Assembly: GCF_000974765.1 (NCBI RefSeq)
Contig: NZ_BBWU01000016.1
Coordinates: forward strand, 1-64,000
Reading direction: 5' to 3'
Length of the DNA stretch: 64,000 bases
From: Sphingomonas changbaiensis NBRC 104936
GTDB taxonomy: Bacteria > Pseudomonadota > Alphaproteobacteria > Sphingomonadales > Sphingomonadaceae
This document shows positions 17,563 through 25,994 of the stretch, one piece after another. Under the pieces are notes generated by a model that did not search any database, was not told the DNA's origin, and saw nothing but the letters and a program-made list of their open reading frames with translations. Position 1 is the stretch's first letter, and each line of letters starts with the position of its first letter. The position numbers and the translations under genes were made by a program.

Positions 17563-18353
17563 TCCCCGATCGACCCCGGCGCGGCATTTCGCTGCGCGCC
17601 GTCGCTCCCAATGCGGTGACGGCGCTCGCGCTGTGCATGGGATTGTCGGGCATTCGCTTTGCGATCGGCGGGGAATGGGACCGGGCGCTGGCCTCGATCA
17701 TCATCGCCGGCGTGCTGGACGGGCTCGACGGCCGCATCGCGCGGCTGCTGAAGGGCGAAAGCCGGTTCGGCGCGGAGCTCGATTCGCTCTCCGACGTGAT
17801 CGCGTTCGGGGTGTCGCCGGCGATCATCCTCTATCTCTGGTCTCTGCAGGCGCTGCCCCGCTATGGCTGGCTGTTCGCGCTGGCGCAGGCCGTCTGTTGT
17901 GCGCTGAGGCTTGCCCGGTTCAACGCGCAGATCGACGCGACCGAGCAGCCCCATAAGTCCGCCGGCTTCCTGACCGGCGTGCCGGCGCCGGCCGGGGCCG
18001 GGCTGGCGCTGCTGCCGATTTACATATGGCTCTGGTCGGGCAACGACGTGTTGCGCCAAGTCTGGATCGTCGCGCCGTGGATGGCGCTGGTTGCGTTCCT
18101 GATGATTTCCAATGTGGCCACGTTCAGCTGGTCTTCGCTGCGGCTGCGGCGCACGATCCGGCTGGAAGCGATTGCCGGCGTCGCTCTTCTCGGCGGCGCG
18201 CTGATCACCGCGCCGTGGGAAACGCTGACCGTCGTGGCCGTGATCTATATCGCGCTGATCCCGTTCAGCATCCGTTCCTACGCGCGGGTCAAGCGGCGGC
18301 GCGCAACGGCTGCGCACGCCGCTGGGCCGGAGCTCTCCACGCGCGCACCCTGA
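17559..18353 (+). CDS. pssA: CDP-diacylglycerol--serine O-phosphatidyltransferase
   Basis: 264-residue integral membrane enzyme that joins CDP-diacylglycerol and L-serine, supplying the substrate of Psd. The CDP-alcohol phosphotransferase motif is complete: DG-x2-AR-x8-G-x3-D-x3-D in [10 protein letters not shown]...GAELDSLSD, residues ~51-74. About seven hydrophobic segments follow. Downstream its last 65 nt overlap the 3' end of a small gene on the other strand. Confidence 0.95.
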   Translation: MIPDRPRRGISLRAVAPNAVTALALCMGLSGIRFAIGGEWDRALASIIIAGVLDGLDGRIARLLKGESRFGAELDSLSDVIAFGVSPAIILYLWSLQALPRYGWLFALAQAVCCALRLARFNAQIDATEQPHKSAGFLTGVPAPAGAGLALLPIYIWLWSGNDVLRQVWIVAPWMALVAFLMISNVATFSWSSLRLRRTIRLEAIAGVALLGGALITAPWETLTVVAVIYIALIPFSIRSYARVKRRRATAAHAAGPELSTRAP

Positions 18354-18513
18354 CACGGACCCGCGGCGCGGCCAGCGCGCGGGCTCCGGCGAGTTCTTCG
18401 CCGCCGAGAATCGCGATCACGCGATCCCATTCGCCGCGCAGCAGCCCGGCAACCAGAGCGGCTGCACCGATCGCTGCGAACGTGAAGAAAAGCGCGGAGA
18501 AAATCTGGGCCAT
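18289..18513 (-). CDS. Small single-pass membrane protein, candidate SOS-induced
   Basis: 74 residues: one hydrophobic helix (about residues 4-24, FSALFFTFAAIGAAALVAGL) followed by an amphipathic stretch (RGEWDRVIAILGGEEL) and an Arg/Ala-rich tail. No family recognised. The ATG at 18513 has a strong ribosome-binding site (AGGGAGG, spacing 5), which argues that it is real despite the convergent 65-nt overlap with pssA. Upstream, a consensus TTGACA (-35) and a perfect GTTC-N7-GTTC LexA box lie together, so it should be induced by DNA damage. Size, topology and regulation resemble the Caulobacter division inhibitor SidA, but there is no clear sequence match, so the role is speculation. Confidence 0.7.
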   Translation of the reverse strand: MAQIFSALFFTFAAIGAAALVAGLLRGEWDRVIAILGGEELAGARALAAPRVRVRVRAWRAPAQRRAQPLRAAA

Positions 18514-18568
18514 CGAAACCTCCCTGAGGTCATGAACGCCAACCGTCCGTGACTCTGTTGGTTCCTAT

Positions 18569-18595
18569 GTTCACGATATGTTCCGATGCTGTCAA
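18569..18595 (-). promoter_or_regulatory. LexA (SOS) box and -35 element of the small membrane gene
   Basis: GTTC-ACGATAT-GTTC at 18569-18583 matches the alphaproteobacterial LexA operator exactly; another GTTC sits 4 nt to its left (18561-18564). Reading the minus strand, TTGACA (18595-18590) lies 6 nt before the box, so bound LexA would cover the -10 region. The small membrane gene starts 56 nt downstream. The rpsB promoter on the other strand begins about 15 nt away and is probably not controlled by this box. Confidence 0.75.
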
Positions 18596-18597
18596 GC

Positions 18598-18626
18598 TTG
18601 CAAATGACTCGGTTCGCCGCTAAGGG
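18598..18626 (+). promoter_or_regulatory. Putative rpsB promoter
   Basis: -35 TTGCAA (18598-18603), 17-nt spacer, -10 TAAGGG (18621-18626), leaving a leader of roughly 90 nt before rpsB. That leader could hold the S2 autoregulatory structure known in other bacteria, but I did not recognise a defined fold. Confidence 0.45.
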
Positions 18627-18722
18627 CCGCCGCATTCCACATGGAAGGCGCTCATACCGGTGTCCTGGACCCGTCCGGGATCACTGCCTTCCAGAGGTAT
18701 AACCGGGTAAGGAGAACATCCT

Positions 18723-19496
18723 ATGGCGGCTCCCACCGTCTCTCTGAATGCGCTTGTCGAAGCGGGCGCGCATTTCGGCCACCAGACGCATCGCTGGAAT
18801 CCCAAGATGAAGCCGTACATCTACGGCGAGCGGAACGGCGTGCACATTCTCGACCTGTCGCAGACCGTGCCGCTGTTCGCGCGCGCGCTGGACTTCATCA
18901 GCTCGTCGGTCGCGGCCGGGGGCAAGGTGCTGTTCGTCGGCACCAAGCGCCAGGCGCAGGAGCCGATTGCCGAGGCCGCGCGCCGTTCGGGCCAGCATTT
19001 CGTCAACCACCGCTGGCTGGGCGGCATGCTCACCAACTGGAAGACGATCTCGAACTCGATCAAGCGTTTCAAGGCGCTGGAAGAGCAGCTGTCGGGCGAC
19101 ACGCACGGCCTGACCAAGAAGGAAGTGCTGCAGCTGACCCGCGAGCGCGACAAGCTGGAGCTGTCGCTGGGCGGCATCCGCGACATGGGCGGCATTCCGG
19201 ACGTGATGTTCGTGATCGACGCCAACAAGGAAGAGCTGGCGATCAAGGAAGCCAACACGCTGGGCATCCCGGTCGTCGCGATCCTCGATTCGAACGTCTC
19301 GCCGGACGGCATCGCCTTCCCGGTGCCGGGCAATGACGACGCCAGCCGCGCGATCCGCCTGTATGTGGACGCGGTCGCCCAGGCGGCGACGCGCGGCGGC
19401 CAGCAGGGCCAGGCCCAGCGCGGCGTCGACATCGGTGCAATGGCCGAACCGCCGGCCGAGGAAGCGCTGAGCGAAGGCGAGCCCGCGGCGGCTTAA
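18723..19496 (+). CDS. rpsB: 30S ribosomal protein S2
   Basis: 257-residue S2 of the small ribosomal subunit. Typical N-terminus ([24 protein letters not shown]), the [15 protein letters not shown] motif, and [19 protein letters not shown]...[12 protein letters not shown]. The last ~35 residues are an acidic alanine-rich tail. ATG 18723 follows AAGGAG at spacing 8. It heads the conserved rpsB-tsf-pyrH-frr cluster; a type D repeat separates it from tsf. Confidence 0.98.
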   Translation: MAAPTVSLNALVEAGAHFGHQTHRWNPKMKPYIYGERNGVHILDLSQTVPLFARALDFISSSVAAGGKVLFVGTKRQAQEPIAEAARRSGQHFVNHRWLGGMLTNWKTISNSIKRFKALEEQLSGDTHGLTKKEVLQLTRERDKLELSLGGIRDMGGIPDVMFVIDANKEELAIKEANTLGIPVVAILDSNVSPDGIAFPVPGNDDASRAIRLYVDAVAQAATRGGQQGQAQRGVDIGAMAEPPAEEALSEGEPAAA

Positions 19497-19506
19497 TAGC
19501 AGAGCC

Positions 19507-19593
19507 GGTTCGGGCTGAGCTTGTCGAAGCCCTCCCTTTCTTTCGTCGTCTCGGCAAGAAGAAGGGAGGCCTTCGACAGGCTCAGGCCAAACC
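19507..19593. repeat. Type D palindromic repeat
   Basis: 87-bp inverted repeat (GGTTCGGGCTGAGCTTGTCG... / ...CTTCGACAGGCTCAGGCCAA). Imperfect arms flank a CTCCCTTTCTTT / AGAAGGGAGG inner pair. The same element is at 41368-41453. Located between rpsB and tsf, where its hairpin might reduce read-through. Confidence 0.85.
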
Positions 19594-19685
19594 CGACTTT
19601 GGGCGCGGCGCGAGCCGACCCAATTTGCAACATCGGCCGGGCAGAGTGCGTTGCGCCGCCTGAGCCGCACCAAAGGAGTAGAAAC

Positions 19686-20636
19686 ATGGCGGAAATCACG
19701 GCCGCGATGGTCAAGGATCTGCGCGAGCGCTCGGGCGCCGGCATGATGGACTGCAAGAAGGCGCTGGCCGAAACCGGCGGCGATATCGAAGCCTCGATCG
19801 ACTGGCTGCGCGCCAAGGGCCTCGCTTCGGCGGGCAAGAAGGCGGGCCGGACCGCGGCCGAGGGCCTGGTCGGCGTCGCGACGGCTGGCACCAAGGGCGT
19901 CGTCGTCGAAGTGAACTCCGAGACCGACTTCGTCGCCAAGAACGAGCAGTTCCAGGCGTTCGTGCGCGACGTGACCCAGCTCGCGCTCGAGACCGGCGAC
20001 AATGTCGAGGCGCTGCTCGCCGCGACCATGCCGTCGGGCAAGAGCGTGCAGGAAGCGCTGACCGAGAACATTGCGACGATCGGCGAGAACCAGAATGTGC
20101 GCCGCGCCAAGTCGCTGAGCGTCAACCAGGGCGCCGTCGTGTCCTATGTCCACAACGCCGCGGCGCCGGGCATGGGCAAGATCGGCGTGCTGGTCGCGCT
20201 GGAAGGCGATGCGCCGGCAGACAAGATCGAAGCGCTCGGCAAGCAGCTGGCGATGCACATCGCCGCGGCGAACCCGCTCGCGCTGACCGGCGATGGCATC
20301 GATCCCGCGATCATCGAGCGCGAAGCCGCGATCGCCAAGGAAAAGGCCGCCGACAAGATCGCCGGCAAGCCGCCCGAAGTGGTCGAGAAGATTGTCAAGG
20401 GTCCGGTCGACAAGTTCCGCAAGGAAAACGCGCTGCTGACCCAGGCGTTCGTGATCGACGGCAAGACCCCGGTCGGCGACGTCGTGGCTTCGGAAGCGAA
20501 GGCCGCCGGCGGCGGAATCGCGATCAAGGACTTCGTCCGCTTCCAGCTGGGCGAAGGCATCGAGAAGCAGCAGAGCGACTTCGCAGCCGAAGTCGCTGCG
20601 ACGGCCGGCGTGAAGAAGTCCGAGCCGGTTGCTTGA
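19686..20636 (+). CDS. tsf: Elongation factor Ts
   Basis: 316-residue nucleotide-exchange factor that recycles EF-Tu. N-terminal UBA-like domain ([32 protein letters not shown]), the core [12 protein letters not shown] motif, and two later dimerisation modules are present; the C-terminus has the usual [17 protein letters not shown] 19686 follows AAAGGAG at good spacing. A hairpin plus T-tract 130 nt after the stop probably ends part of the rpsB-tsf transcript. Confidence 0.98.
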   Translation: MAEITAAMVKDLRERSGAGMMDCKKALAETGGDIEASIDWLRAKGLASAGKKAGRTAAEGLVGVATAGTKGVVVEVNSETDFVAKNEQFQAFVRDVTQLALETGDNVEALLAATMPSGKSVQEALTENIATIGENQNVRRAKSLSVNQGAVVSYVHNAAAPGMGKIGVLVALEGDAPADKIEALGKQLAMHIAAANPLALTGDGIDPAIIEREAAIAKEKAADKIAGKPPEVVEKIVKGPVDKFRKENALLTQAFVIDGKTPVGDVVASEAKAAGGGIAIKDFVRFQLGEGIEKQQSDFAAEVAATAGVKKSEPVA

Positions 20637-20644
20637 CGAGCATT

Positions 20645-20791
20645 CCTCTCCCTTGAGGGGAGAGGAACAGCGTAGCTTGGCAACATGTTGCCTAGCGGAG
20701 CCAGGAGAGGGTGGTTGGCCGCGTACCACAGCACCCTCTCCCCGCTCGCGCCCGCAGGCGCGAGTCGCCCTCTCCCCTGCAGGGAGAGGGG
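20645..20791. repeat. Type B palindromic repeat
   Basis: About 147 bp between tsf and pyrH: outer CCTCTCCCTTGAGGGGAGAGG, inner GAGAGGGTG / CACCCTCTCC, and the right arm GCCCTCTCCCCTGCAGGGAG. Related to 3608-3757, more diverged in the middle. Confidence 0.8.
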
Positions 20792-20798
20792 TTTTCTT
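20768..20798 (+). terminator. Rho-independent terminator-like hairpin after tsf
   Basis: Perfect 9-bp stem CCCTCTCCC / GGGAGAGGG (20768-20776 / 20782-20790) with a 5-nt loop, followed by GTTTTCTT. It is the right arm of the type B repeat, so the repeat itself seems to supply terminator function. Confidence 0.55.
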
Positions 20799-20847
20799 GC
20801 GGCTTTCCGCTGACTAAGACACCCTGCATCGTCCCGATCGGAACATC

Positions 20848-21570
20848 ATGACTCGCCCTCGCTTCAATCGCATCCTCCTGAAGCTGTCCGGCGAGGTTTT
20901 GATGGGCGACGGGCACGCGATCGATCCCGCCGTCACCGCCCGCGTCGCGCGCGAGATCGCCGATGTGAAGGCGCAGGGTTATGAAGTCTGCGTCGTCGTC
21001 GGGGGCGGGAACATCTTCCGCGGGCTTGCGGCGGCCGCCAAGGGCTTCGAGCGCGCGACCGCCGATTATATGGGCATGCTGGCGACGGTGATGAACGCGC
21101 TCGCCGTGCAGAACGCGCTGGAGCAGATCGGCGTCGATACCCGGGTCCAGTCGGCGATCCCGATGTCGTCGGTGTGCGAGCCCTATATCCGCAGGCGCGC
21201 CGAGCGGCACCTGGAGAAGGGCCGGATCGTGATCTTCGCCGCCGGGGTCGGCAGCCCGTATTTCACGACCGATTCGGGCGCCGCGCTCCGCGCCGCCGAG
21301 ATGAAGTGCGATGCGCTGTTCAAGGGCACGTCGGTCGACGGCGTCTATGATGCCGACCCGAAGAAGGTTCCGACCGCCAAGCGTTTCGAGACAATCAGTT
21401 ACGACCGCGTCCTTGCAGACAATCTGAAGGTGATGGACGCATCCGCCGTGGCCCTGTGCCGCGACAACAATATTCCGATCGTGGTGTTCAACATCCGCGA
21501 GCAAGGTAATCTTGCGCGGGTGCTGGCCGGCGAAGGCACCGCCACGATCGTGCAGAGGGAAGGGGACTGA
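20848..21570 (+). CDS. pyrH: UMP kinase
   Basis: 240-residue bacterial UMP kinase (amino-acid-kinase fold) that makes UDP for nucleotide and envelope precursor synthesis. [11 protein letters not shown] (phosphate loop), [11 protein letters not shown], the uridylate-binding [17 protein letters not shown]-like helix ([19 protein letters not shown]), and the [13 protein letters not shown] segment are present. Hexameric and GTP-activated in the family. ATG 20848; one nucleotide separates its stop from the frr start, so pyrH and frr are co-transcribed. Confidence 0.97.
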   Translation: MTRPRFNRILLKLSGEVLMGDGHAIDPAVTARVAREIADVKAQGYEVCVVVGGGNIFRGLAAAAKGFERATADYMGMLATVMNALAVQNALEQIGVDTRVQSAIPMSSVCEPYIRRRAERHLEKGRIVIFAAGVGSPYFTTDSGAALRAAEMKCDALFKGTSVDGVYDADPKKVPTAKRFETISYDRVLADNLKVMDASAVALCRDNNIPIVVFNIREQGNLARVLAGEGTATIVQREGD

Positions 21571-21571
21571 A

Positions 21572-22129
21572 ATGCCCGCATTTAACAAGAGCGATCTGGA
21601 GCGCCGCATGCACGGCGCGGTCGAGGCGCTGAAGCACGATCTCCAGGGCCTGCGCACGGGGCGCGCCTCGACGACCCTGCTCGAGCCGGTGCATGTCGAC
21701 GTCTATGGCGCGAGCATGCCCCTGAACCAGGTGGCGACGGTCTCCGCGCCCGAGCCGCGCATGCTGTCGGTGCAGGTCTGGGACAAATCCAATGTCGGCC
21801 CGGTCGACAAGGCGATCCGTTCGGCCGGTCTGGGCCTCAACCCGATCGTCGACGGCCAGATGCTGCGGCTGCCGATCCCCGACCTGACCGAGGAACGCCG
21901 CAAGGAACTGGCGAAGCTCGCCTCACAATATGCGGAAAAGGCGCGCATCGCTGCGCGCAACGTCCGCCGCGACGGCATGGATGCGCTGAAAACCGACGAG
22001 AAGAAGCACGAGATCAGCGAGGACGAGCGCAAGCGCCACGAAACCGAGGTGCAGAAGATGACCGACTCCACAATCGCGGAGATCGATTCCGCGACCCACG
22101 CCAAAGAGAAAGAAATCCTCGGCAAGTGA
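21572..22129 (+). CDS. frr: Ribosome recycling factor
   Basis: 185-residue two-domain protein that, with EF-G, splits post-termination ribosomes. Family motifs: [36 protein letters not shown], the [37 protein letters not shown] helix. ATG 21572 has AGGGGA upstream within the pyrH 3' end. Its stop overlaps the uppS start by 4 nt (GTGA). Confidence 0.98.
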   Translation: MPAFNKSDLERRMHGAVEALKHDLQGLRTGRASTTLLEPVHVDVYGASMPLNQVATVSAPEPRMLSVQVWDKSNVGPVDKAIRSAGLGLNPIVDGQMLRLPIPDLTEERRKELAKLASQYAEKARIAARNVRRDGMDALKTDEKKHEISEDERKRHETEVQKMTDSTIAEIDSATHAKEKEILGK

Positions 22130-22872
22130 TCCCGCTCAAGGCCAGTCCCGAACTCGTGCCGGTCGGCGGGGCGGATACGCTGCCGCGCCACGTTGCCATC
22201 ATCATGGACGGCAACGGCCGCTGGGCGAAGGCGCGCCGGCTGCCGCGGGTCGCCGGCCATCGCCGCGGCGTCGAGGCCGTGCGCCGGATCGTCCGCAAGG
22301 CGGGCGAAATCGGACTCGAGGTGCTGACGCTCTACGCCTTTTCCTCGGAGAATTGGCGGCGGCCGATGGAGGAAGTCTCCGATTTGATGGGGCTGCTCCG
22401 CCACTTCATCCGCGCCGACCTGAACGAGATCGCCGGGGCGGGCGTGCGCATCCGGGTGATCGGCGATTATCGCGCCTTTCAGGACGATCTCGTCAAGCTG
22501 ATCGACGACGCGATCGCGCGGACCGCGGCCAACACCGGTATGACGCTGGTGATCGCGCTCAATTACGGGTCGCACAACGAGATTGCGCGAGCGACGCGGG
22601 CGCTGGCGGAGCGGGCGCGGGCGGGCGAGATCGATCCGGCATCGATCACGGCTGAGGCCATCACGGGCGAACTCGACACGGCGGATATTCCGCCGGTGGA
22701 TCTGCTGATCCGCACCTCGGGCGAGCGGCGGCTGTCGAACTTCCTGCTGTGGCAAGCGGCGTATGCCGAATTGCTGTTCACCGACACGCTGTGGCCCGAT
22801 TTCGGCGAGGCCGAGCTGGTCGAGGCGCTCGACGACTTCTCGCGACGGGAGCGCCGCTTCGGCGGGTTATGA
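22126..22872 (+). CDS. uppS: Isoprenyl (undecaprenyl) diphosphate synthase
   Basis: 248-residue cis-prenyltransferase that builds undecaprenyl diphosphate, the lipid carrier for peptidoglycan and polysaccharide. [27 protein letters not shown] contains the catalytic Asp; [12 protein letters not shown] and [19 protein letters not shown] (substrate Arg residues) follow. The start is GTG 22126, overlapping the frr stop. Its own stop overlaps the cdsA start by 4 nt. Confidence 0.96.
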   Translation: MIPLKASPELVPVGGADTLPRHVAIIMDGNGRWAKARRLPRVAGHRRGVEAVRRIVRKAGEIGLEVLTLYAFSSENWRRPMEEVSDLMGLLRHFIRADLNEIAGAGVRIRVIGDYRAFQDDLVKLIDDAIARTAANTGMTLVIALNYGSHNEIARATRALAERARAGEIDPASITAEAITGELDTADIPPVDLLIRTSGERRLSNFLLWQAAYAELLFTDTLWPDFGEAELVEALDDFSRRERRFGGL

Positions 22873-23654
22873 TCGAACGCAAGCGCGGTGGATCCGATCT
22901 GGCGGTACGCACCTTGAGCGGCATTGTGCTGATCGCTCTGGCGCTTGCGGCCCTGTGGGGCGGGGGTCTGTGGCTGTGGCTGCTGACCTCCGTTGCCGCG
23001 ATGCTGATGCTCGCAGAATGGGGCGATCTGGTGCAGCCGGACGCCCGCCAGAAGAGGCTGGCGCTGTTCGCCGGCTGCGTGCCGCTGGCGATCATGTCGC
23101 CGTTGGCATCGGGGGTCAGCTTCTTCTCGCTGGGGTTGATCGTCGGCACCGCTTTCTTCGTGACGATCATCACGCGCAAGCCACGGCTCGGCTTCGGCAT
23201 CGTCTATGTCGCGCTGCCGGCACTGGCCCTCCTGTTCCTGCGGGGGCGGGAAGACGGCTTGTTGCTCGCGCTATGGACGCTTGCGAGCGTGTGGGTGACG
23301 GACATCGGCGCCTATTTCGCGGGCAGGAGCATCGGCGGGCCGAAGCTGGCGCCCACCGTCAGTCCGAACAAGACCTGGGCGGGGCTGATCGGCGGCGTGG
23401 TTGCCGCGCTGATCCTTGGCCTGCTGCTCTGGCGCTTCGCGGGGCTGCCGCTGCAATTGGTGTTCGCGAGCCCGATCCTGGCCGTGATCGCGCAGATCGG
23501 CGATCTTTATGAAAGCTGGCTGAAGCGGCAGGCGGGGGTCAAGGACAGCGGCACGATCCTGCCCGGGCATGGCGGCGTGCTCGACCGTCTTGACGGGCTG
23601 GTGCCGGTTGCGCCTGCGGCGGCGGCACTGATCCTGCTGGATACTTTGCTGTGA
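22869..23654 (+). CDS. cdsA: Phosphatidate cytidylyltransferase
   Basis: 261-residue inner-membrane enzyme that makes CDP-diacylglycerol, the precursor used by PssA encoded about 4.5 kb upstream. Around eight hydrophobic segments and the complete CDS signature near the C-terminus ([20 protein letters not shown] followed by GVLDRLDG). ATG 22869 overlaps the uppS stop; its stop overlaps the dxr GTG start. Confidence 0.96.
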   Translation: MIERKRGGSDLAVRTLSGIVLIALALAALWGGGLWLWLLTSVAAMLMLAEWGDLVQPDARQKRLALFAGCVPLAIMSPLASGVSFFSLGLIVGTAFFVTIITRKPRLGFGIVYVALPALALLFLRGREDGLLLALWTLASVWVTDIGAYFAGRSIGGPKLAPTVSPNKTWAGLIGGVVAALILGLLLWRFAGLPLQLVFASPILAVIAQIGDLYESWLKRQAGVKDSGTILPGHGGVLDRLDGLVPVAPAAAALILLDTLL

Positions 23655-24811
23655 AGCGCACCGTCAGCATCCTTGGCGCGACCGGATCGGTCGGCACGTC
23701 GACGCTCGACCTGGTCGAACGCGCGCCCGACCGTTTCGAGATGCTGGCGGTGACCGCCCGGTCCGATGTGCGCAAGCTCGCGGACATCGCGCGGCGCACG
23801 GGCGCAAAACTGGCCGTGGTGGCGGATGAGAGCCGCTTGCCGGAGCTTCGCGACGCGTTGAGCGGCACCGAAACAAGGGTTGCGGGCGGCGAGCGGGCGG
23901 TCATTGAAGCTGCCGCAACCGGGGCCGACTGGACGATGGCGGCCATCGTCGGTTGCGCGGGGCTGGAGCCGGTCCTCGCGGCGGTCGAGCAGGGCGGGAC
24001 CGTGGTGCTGGCCAACAAGGAGCCGCTGGTCTCGGCGGGCGAGTTGATCCTGGCCGCCGCGGCACGGGCGGGGGCGACGATCCTGCCGGCCGATTCCGAG
24101 CATAACGCGATCTTCCAATGCTTCGACTTCGCGCGGCCCGAGCGCGTGCGGCGCATCATCCTGACCGCCAGCGGCGGGCCGTTCCGCGACTGGAGCAGGG
24201 CGGACATGGCGTCCGCGACCGTCGAGCAGGCCGTCGCCCACCCGGTCTGGTCGATGGGCGCAAAAATCTCGGTCGATTCGGCGACGCTGATGAACAAGGG
24301 CCTGGAGCTGATCGAGGCGGCGCGGCTGTTTCCGGTCGCGCATGACCGGATCGAGATCATCCTGCATCGCCAATCGGTGATTCACTCGCTGGTCGAATAT
24401 GTCGACGGATCGGTGCTGGCGCAGCTTGGCTCGCCGGACATGCGGACGCCGATCGCGCATACGCTTGCCTGGCCCGACCGGATGGAGGCGCCGGTTACGC
24501 CGCTCGACCTCGCCGCGATCGGCCGGCTCGACTTTACTGCGCCCGATCCAGAGCGCTTCCCGGCGCTGCGGCTGGCGCGCGAGGCAGTGAACACGGGCGG
24601 CGCGCGTCCTGCCGTGCTGAACGCTGCGAACGAAGTGGCGGTTGGCGCGTTTCTGGACCGGCGCATCGCCTTCCTCGACATCGCCGCGATTGTCGAGAAG
24701 ACGATGGAACGCTATGACCCGGCGGCGCCCGGCGCGATCGATGACGTGATCGCGATCGACCGCGAGGCCCGGCACAAGGCCGCTGAGGCGATGAAGGTGT
24801 TCGTCGATTGA
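23651..24811 (+). CDS. dxr: 1-deoxy-D-xylulose-5-phosphate reductoisomerase
   Basis: 386-residue NADPH-dependent enzyme producing 2-C-methylerythritol 4-phosphate, the committed step of the MEP isoprenoid pathway (IspDF, next steps, are encoded at 33510-34661). GATGSVGTSTLDLVER binds NADPH; LANKEPLVSAGEL, ILPADSEHNAIFQC (metal and substrate), and SATLMNKGLELIEA are present. GTG 23651 overlaps cdsA; its stop overlaps the rseP TTG start. Confidence 0.97.
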   Translation: MKRTVSILGATGSVGTSTLDLVERAPDRFEMLAVTARSDVRKLADIARRTGAKLAVVADESRLPELRDALSGTETRVAGGERAVIEAAATGADWTMAAIVGCAGLEPVLAAVEQGGTVVLANKEPLVSAGELILAAAARAGATILPADSEHNAIFQCFDFARPERVRRIILTASGGPFRDWSRADMASATVEQAVAHPVWSMGAKISVDSATLMNKGLELIEAARLFPVAHDRIEIILHRQSVIHSLVEYVDGSVLAQLGSPDMRTPIAHTLAWPDRMEAPVTPLDLAAIGRLDFTAPDPERFPALRLAREAVNTGGARPAVLNAANEVAVGAFLDRRIAFLDIAAIVEKTMERYDPAAPGAIDDVIAIDREARHKAAEAMKVFVD

Positions 24812-25932
24812 ACAATGCTCCCGGTCTGCTGCTGACCATCCTCGCTTTCCTGGCCGTGATCGGGCCGCTCGTGTTCGTGCACGAGTTGGGCCATTACCTC
24901 GTCGGCCGGTGGTACGGCGTGAAGGCGGAGACCTTCTCGATCGGCTTCGGGCGGGAGATTTTCGGCGTGACCGACCGGCGCGGCACGCGCTGGAAATTCG
25001 GCTGGCTGCCGCTGGGCGGCTATGTGCGCTTTGCCGGGGATATGAACCCGGCGAGCCAGCCCGATCCCGCCTGGATGATGCTGCCGGCCGAGGAACGCAA
25101 TCGCACTTTCCAGGCCAAGCCGGTCTGGCAGCGCGCGCTTGTGGTGGCGGCCGGGCCGGTCACGAATTTCCTGTTCGCGATCCTGATCATCGCCGGCTTC
25201 AACCTGATCCAGGGCCAGCCGAGCGCGGCGCCGATCGCCGGCAAGATCATGCCCGGATCGGTCGCCGAGCAGGCCGGCTTTGCCTATGGTGACGTGTTCA
25301 GGCGGGTCGACGGCCGCGCGATTGGCAGCTTTCGCGACCTGACCACCTACGTCCGAAGCCATCCGGGAGCCCCGATCGACGTCGCCGTGCAGCGCGGCGA
25401 TCGCGAGATCGCGATCCGGGTGACGCCGCGTCCGGTCCCGGCGCTCGACGAGCAGGGCAAGCCGATCAAGATGGGCGTGCTCGGCATCGAAGGTCAATTG
25501 GAGCCGATCGGGCCGATCACGGCGCTGCGGCTGGGAACCGAGCAGAGCTGGCGCATCGTCACGATGATGGCCGACGGGCTGGGACAGATCCTGACCGGCA
25601 GCCGATCGGCGAAAGAGCTGGGCGGGCCGCTGTCGATCGCGCGCTTTTCGGGCGAGGCGGCGAGCGCCGGTCCGGGCACCTTCGCTTATTTCGTCGCGCT
25701 CATCTCGATTAATCTCGGATTCATCAACCTGTTGCCAGTCCCTATGCTGGATGGCGGACATCTGCTCTTCTATGCGCTGGAGGCGGTGCGGCGTAAGCCG
25801 GTGGCGCCGCAGGTGCAGGAATGGGCGTTCCGTTCCGGCCTGCTGCTCCTTCTGGGGCTGATGCTGTTTGCGACGTTCAACGACTTGTCCGCCTTTGGCC
25901 TGTGGCGCGGCCTAAGCGGGTTGATCGGCTGA
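24808..25932 (+). CDS. rseP: Site-2 membrane metalloprotease RseP
   Basis: 374-residue intramembrane zinc protease. HELGH in the first transmembrane helix (about residues 24-28) binds zinc with the Asp of NLLPVPMLDGGH near residue 315. A periplasmic PDZ domain lies at ~130-200 (KIMPGSVAEQAGFAYGDVFRRVDG). In the family it cleaves anti-sigma factors or signal-peptide remnants as part of envelope stress control. The TTG start at 24808 overlaps dxr (TTGA). It is followed 62 nt later by bamA. Confidence 0.95.
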   Translation: MNNAPGLLLTILAFLAVIGPLVFVHELGHYLVGRWYGVKAETFSIGFGREIFGVTDRRGTRWKFGWLPLGGYVRFAGDMNPASQPDPAWMMLPAEERNRTFQAKPVWQRALVVAAGPVTNFLFAILIIAGFNLIQGQPSAAPIAGKIMPGSVAEQAGFAYGDVFRRVDGRAIGSFRDLTTYVRSHPGAPIDVAVQRGDREIAIRVTPRPVPALDEQGKPIKMGVLGIEGQLEPIGPITALRLGTEQSWRIVTMMADGLGQILTGSRSAKELGGPLSIARFSGEAASAGPGTFAYFVALISINLGFINLLPVPMLDGGHLLFYALEAVRRKPVAPQVQEWAFRSGLLLLLGLMLFATFNDLSAFGLWRGLSGLIG

Positions 25933-25994
25933 ACGGCTTCGGGCAGGGCGCGAGCGACTTTTCCGCAATCCAAGGTTTTCGGGGTGGGTATCTG

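Noticed and set aside
18681-20729. 682-codon minus-strand frame opposite rpsB and tsf
   Set aside because: Antisense shadow of two universal genes; it also crosses two repeats.
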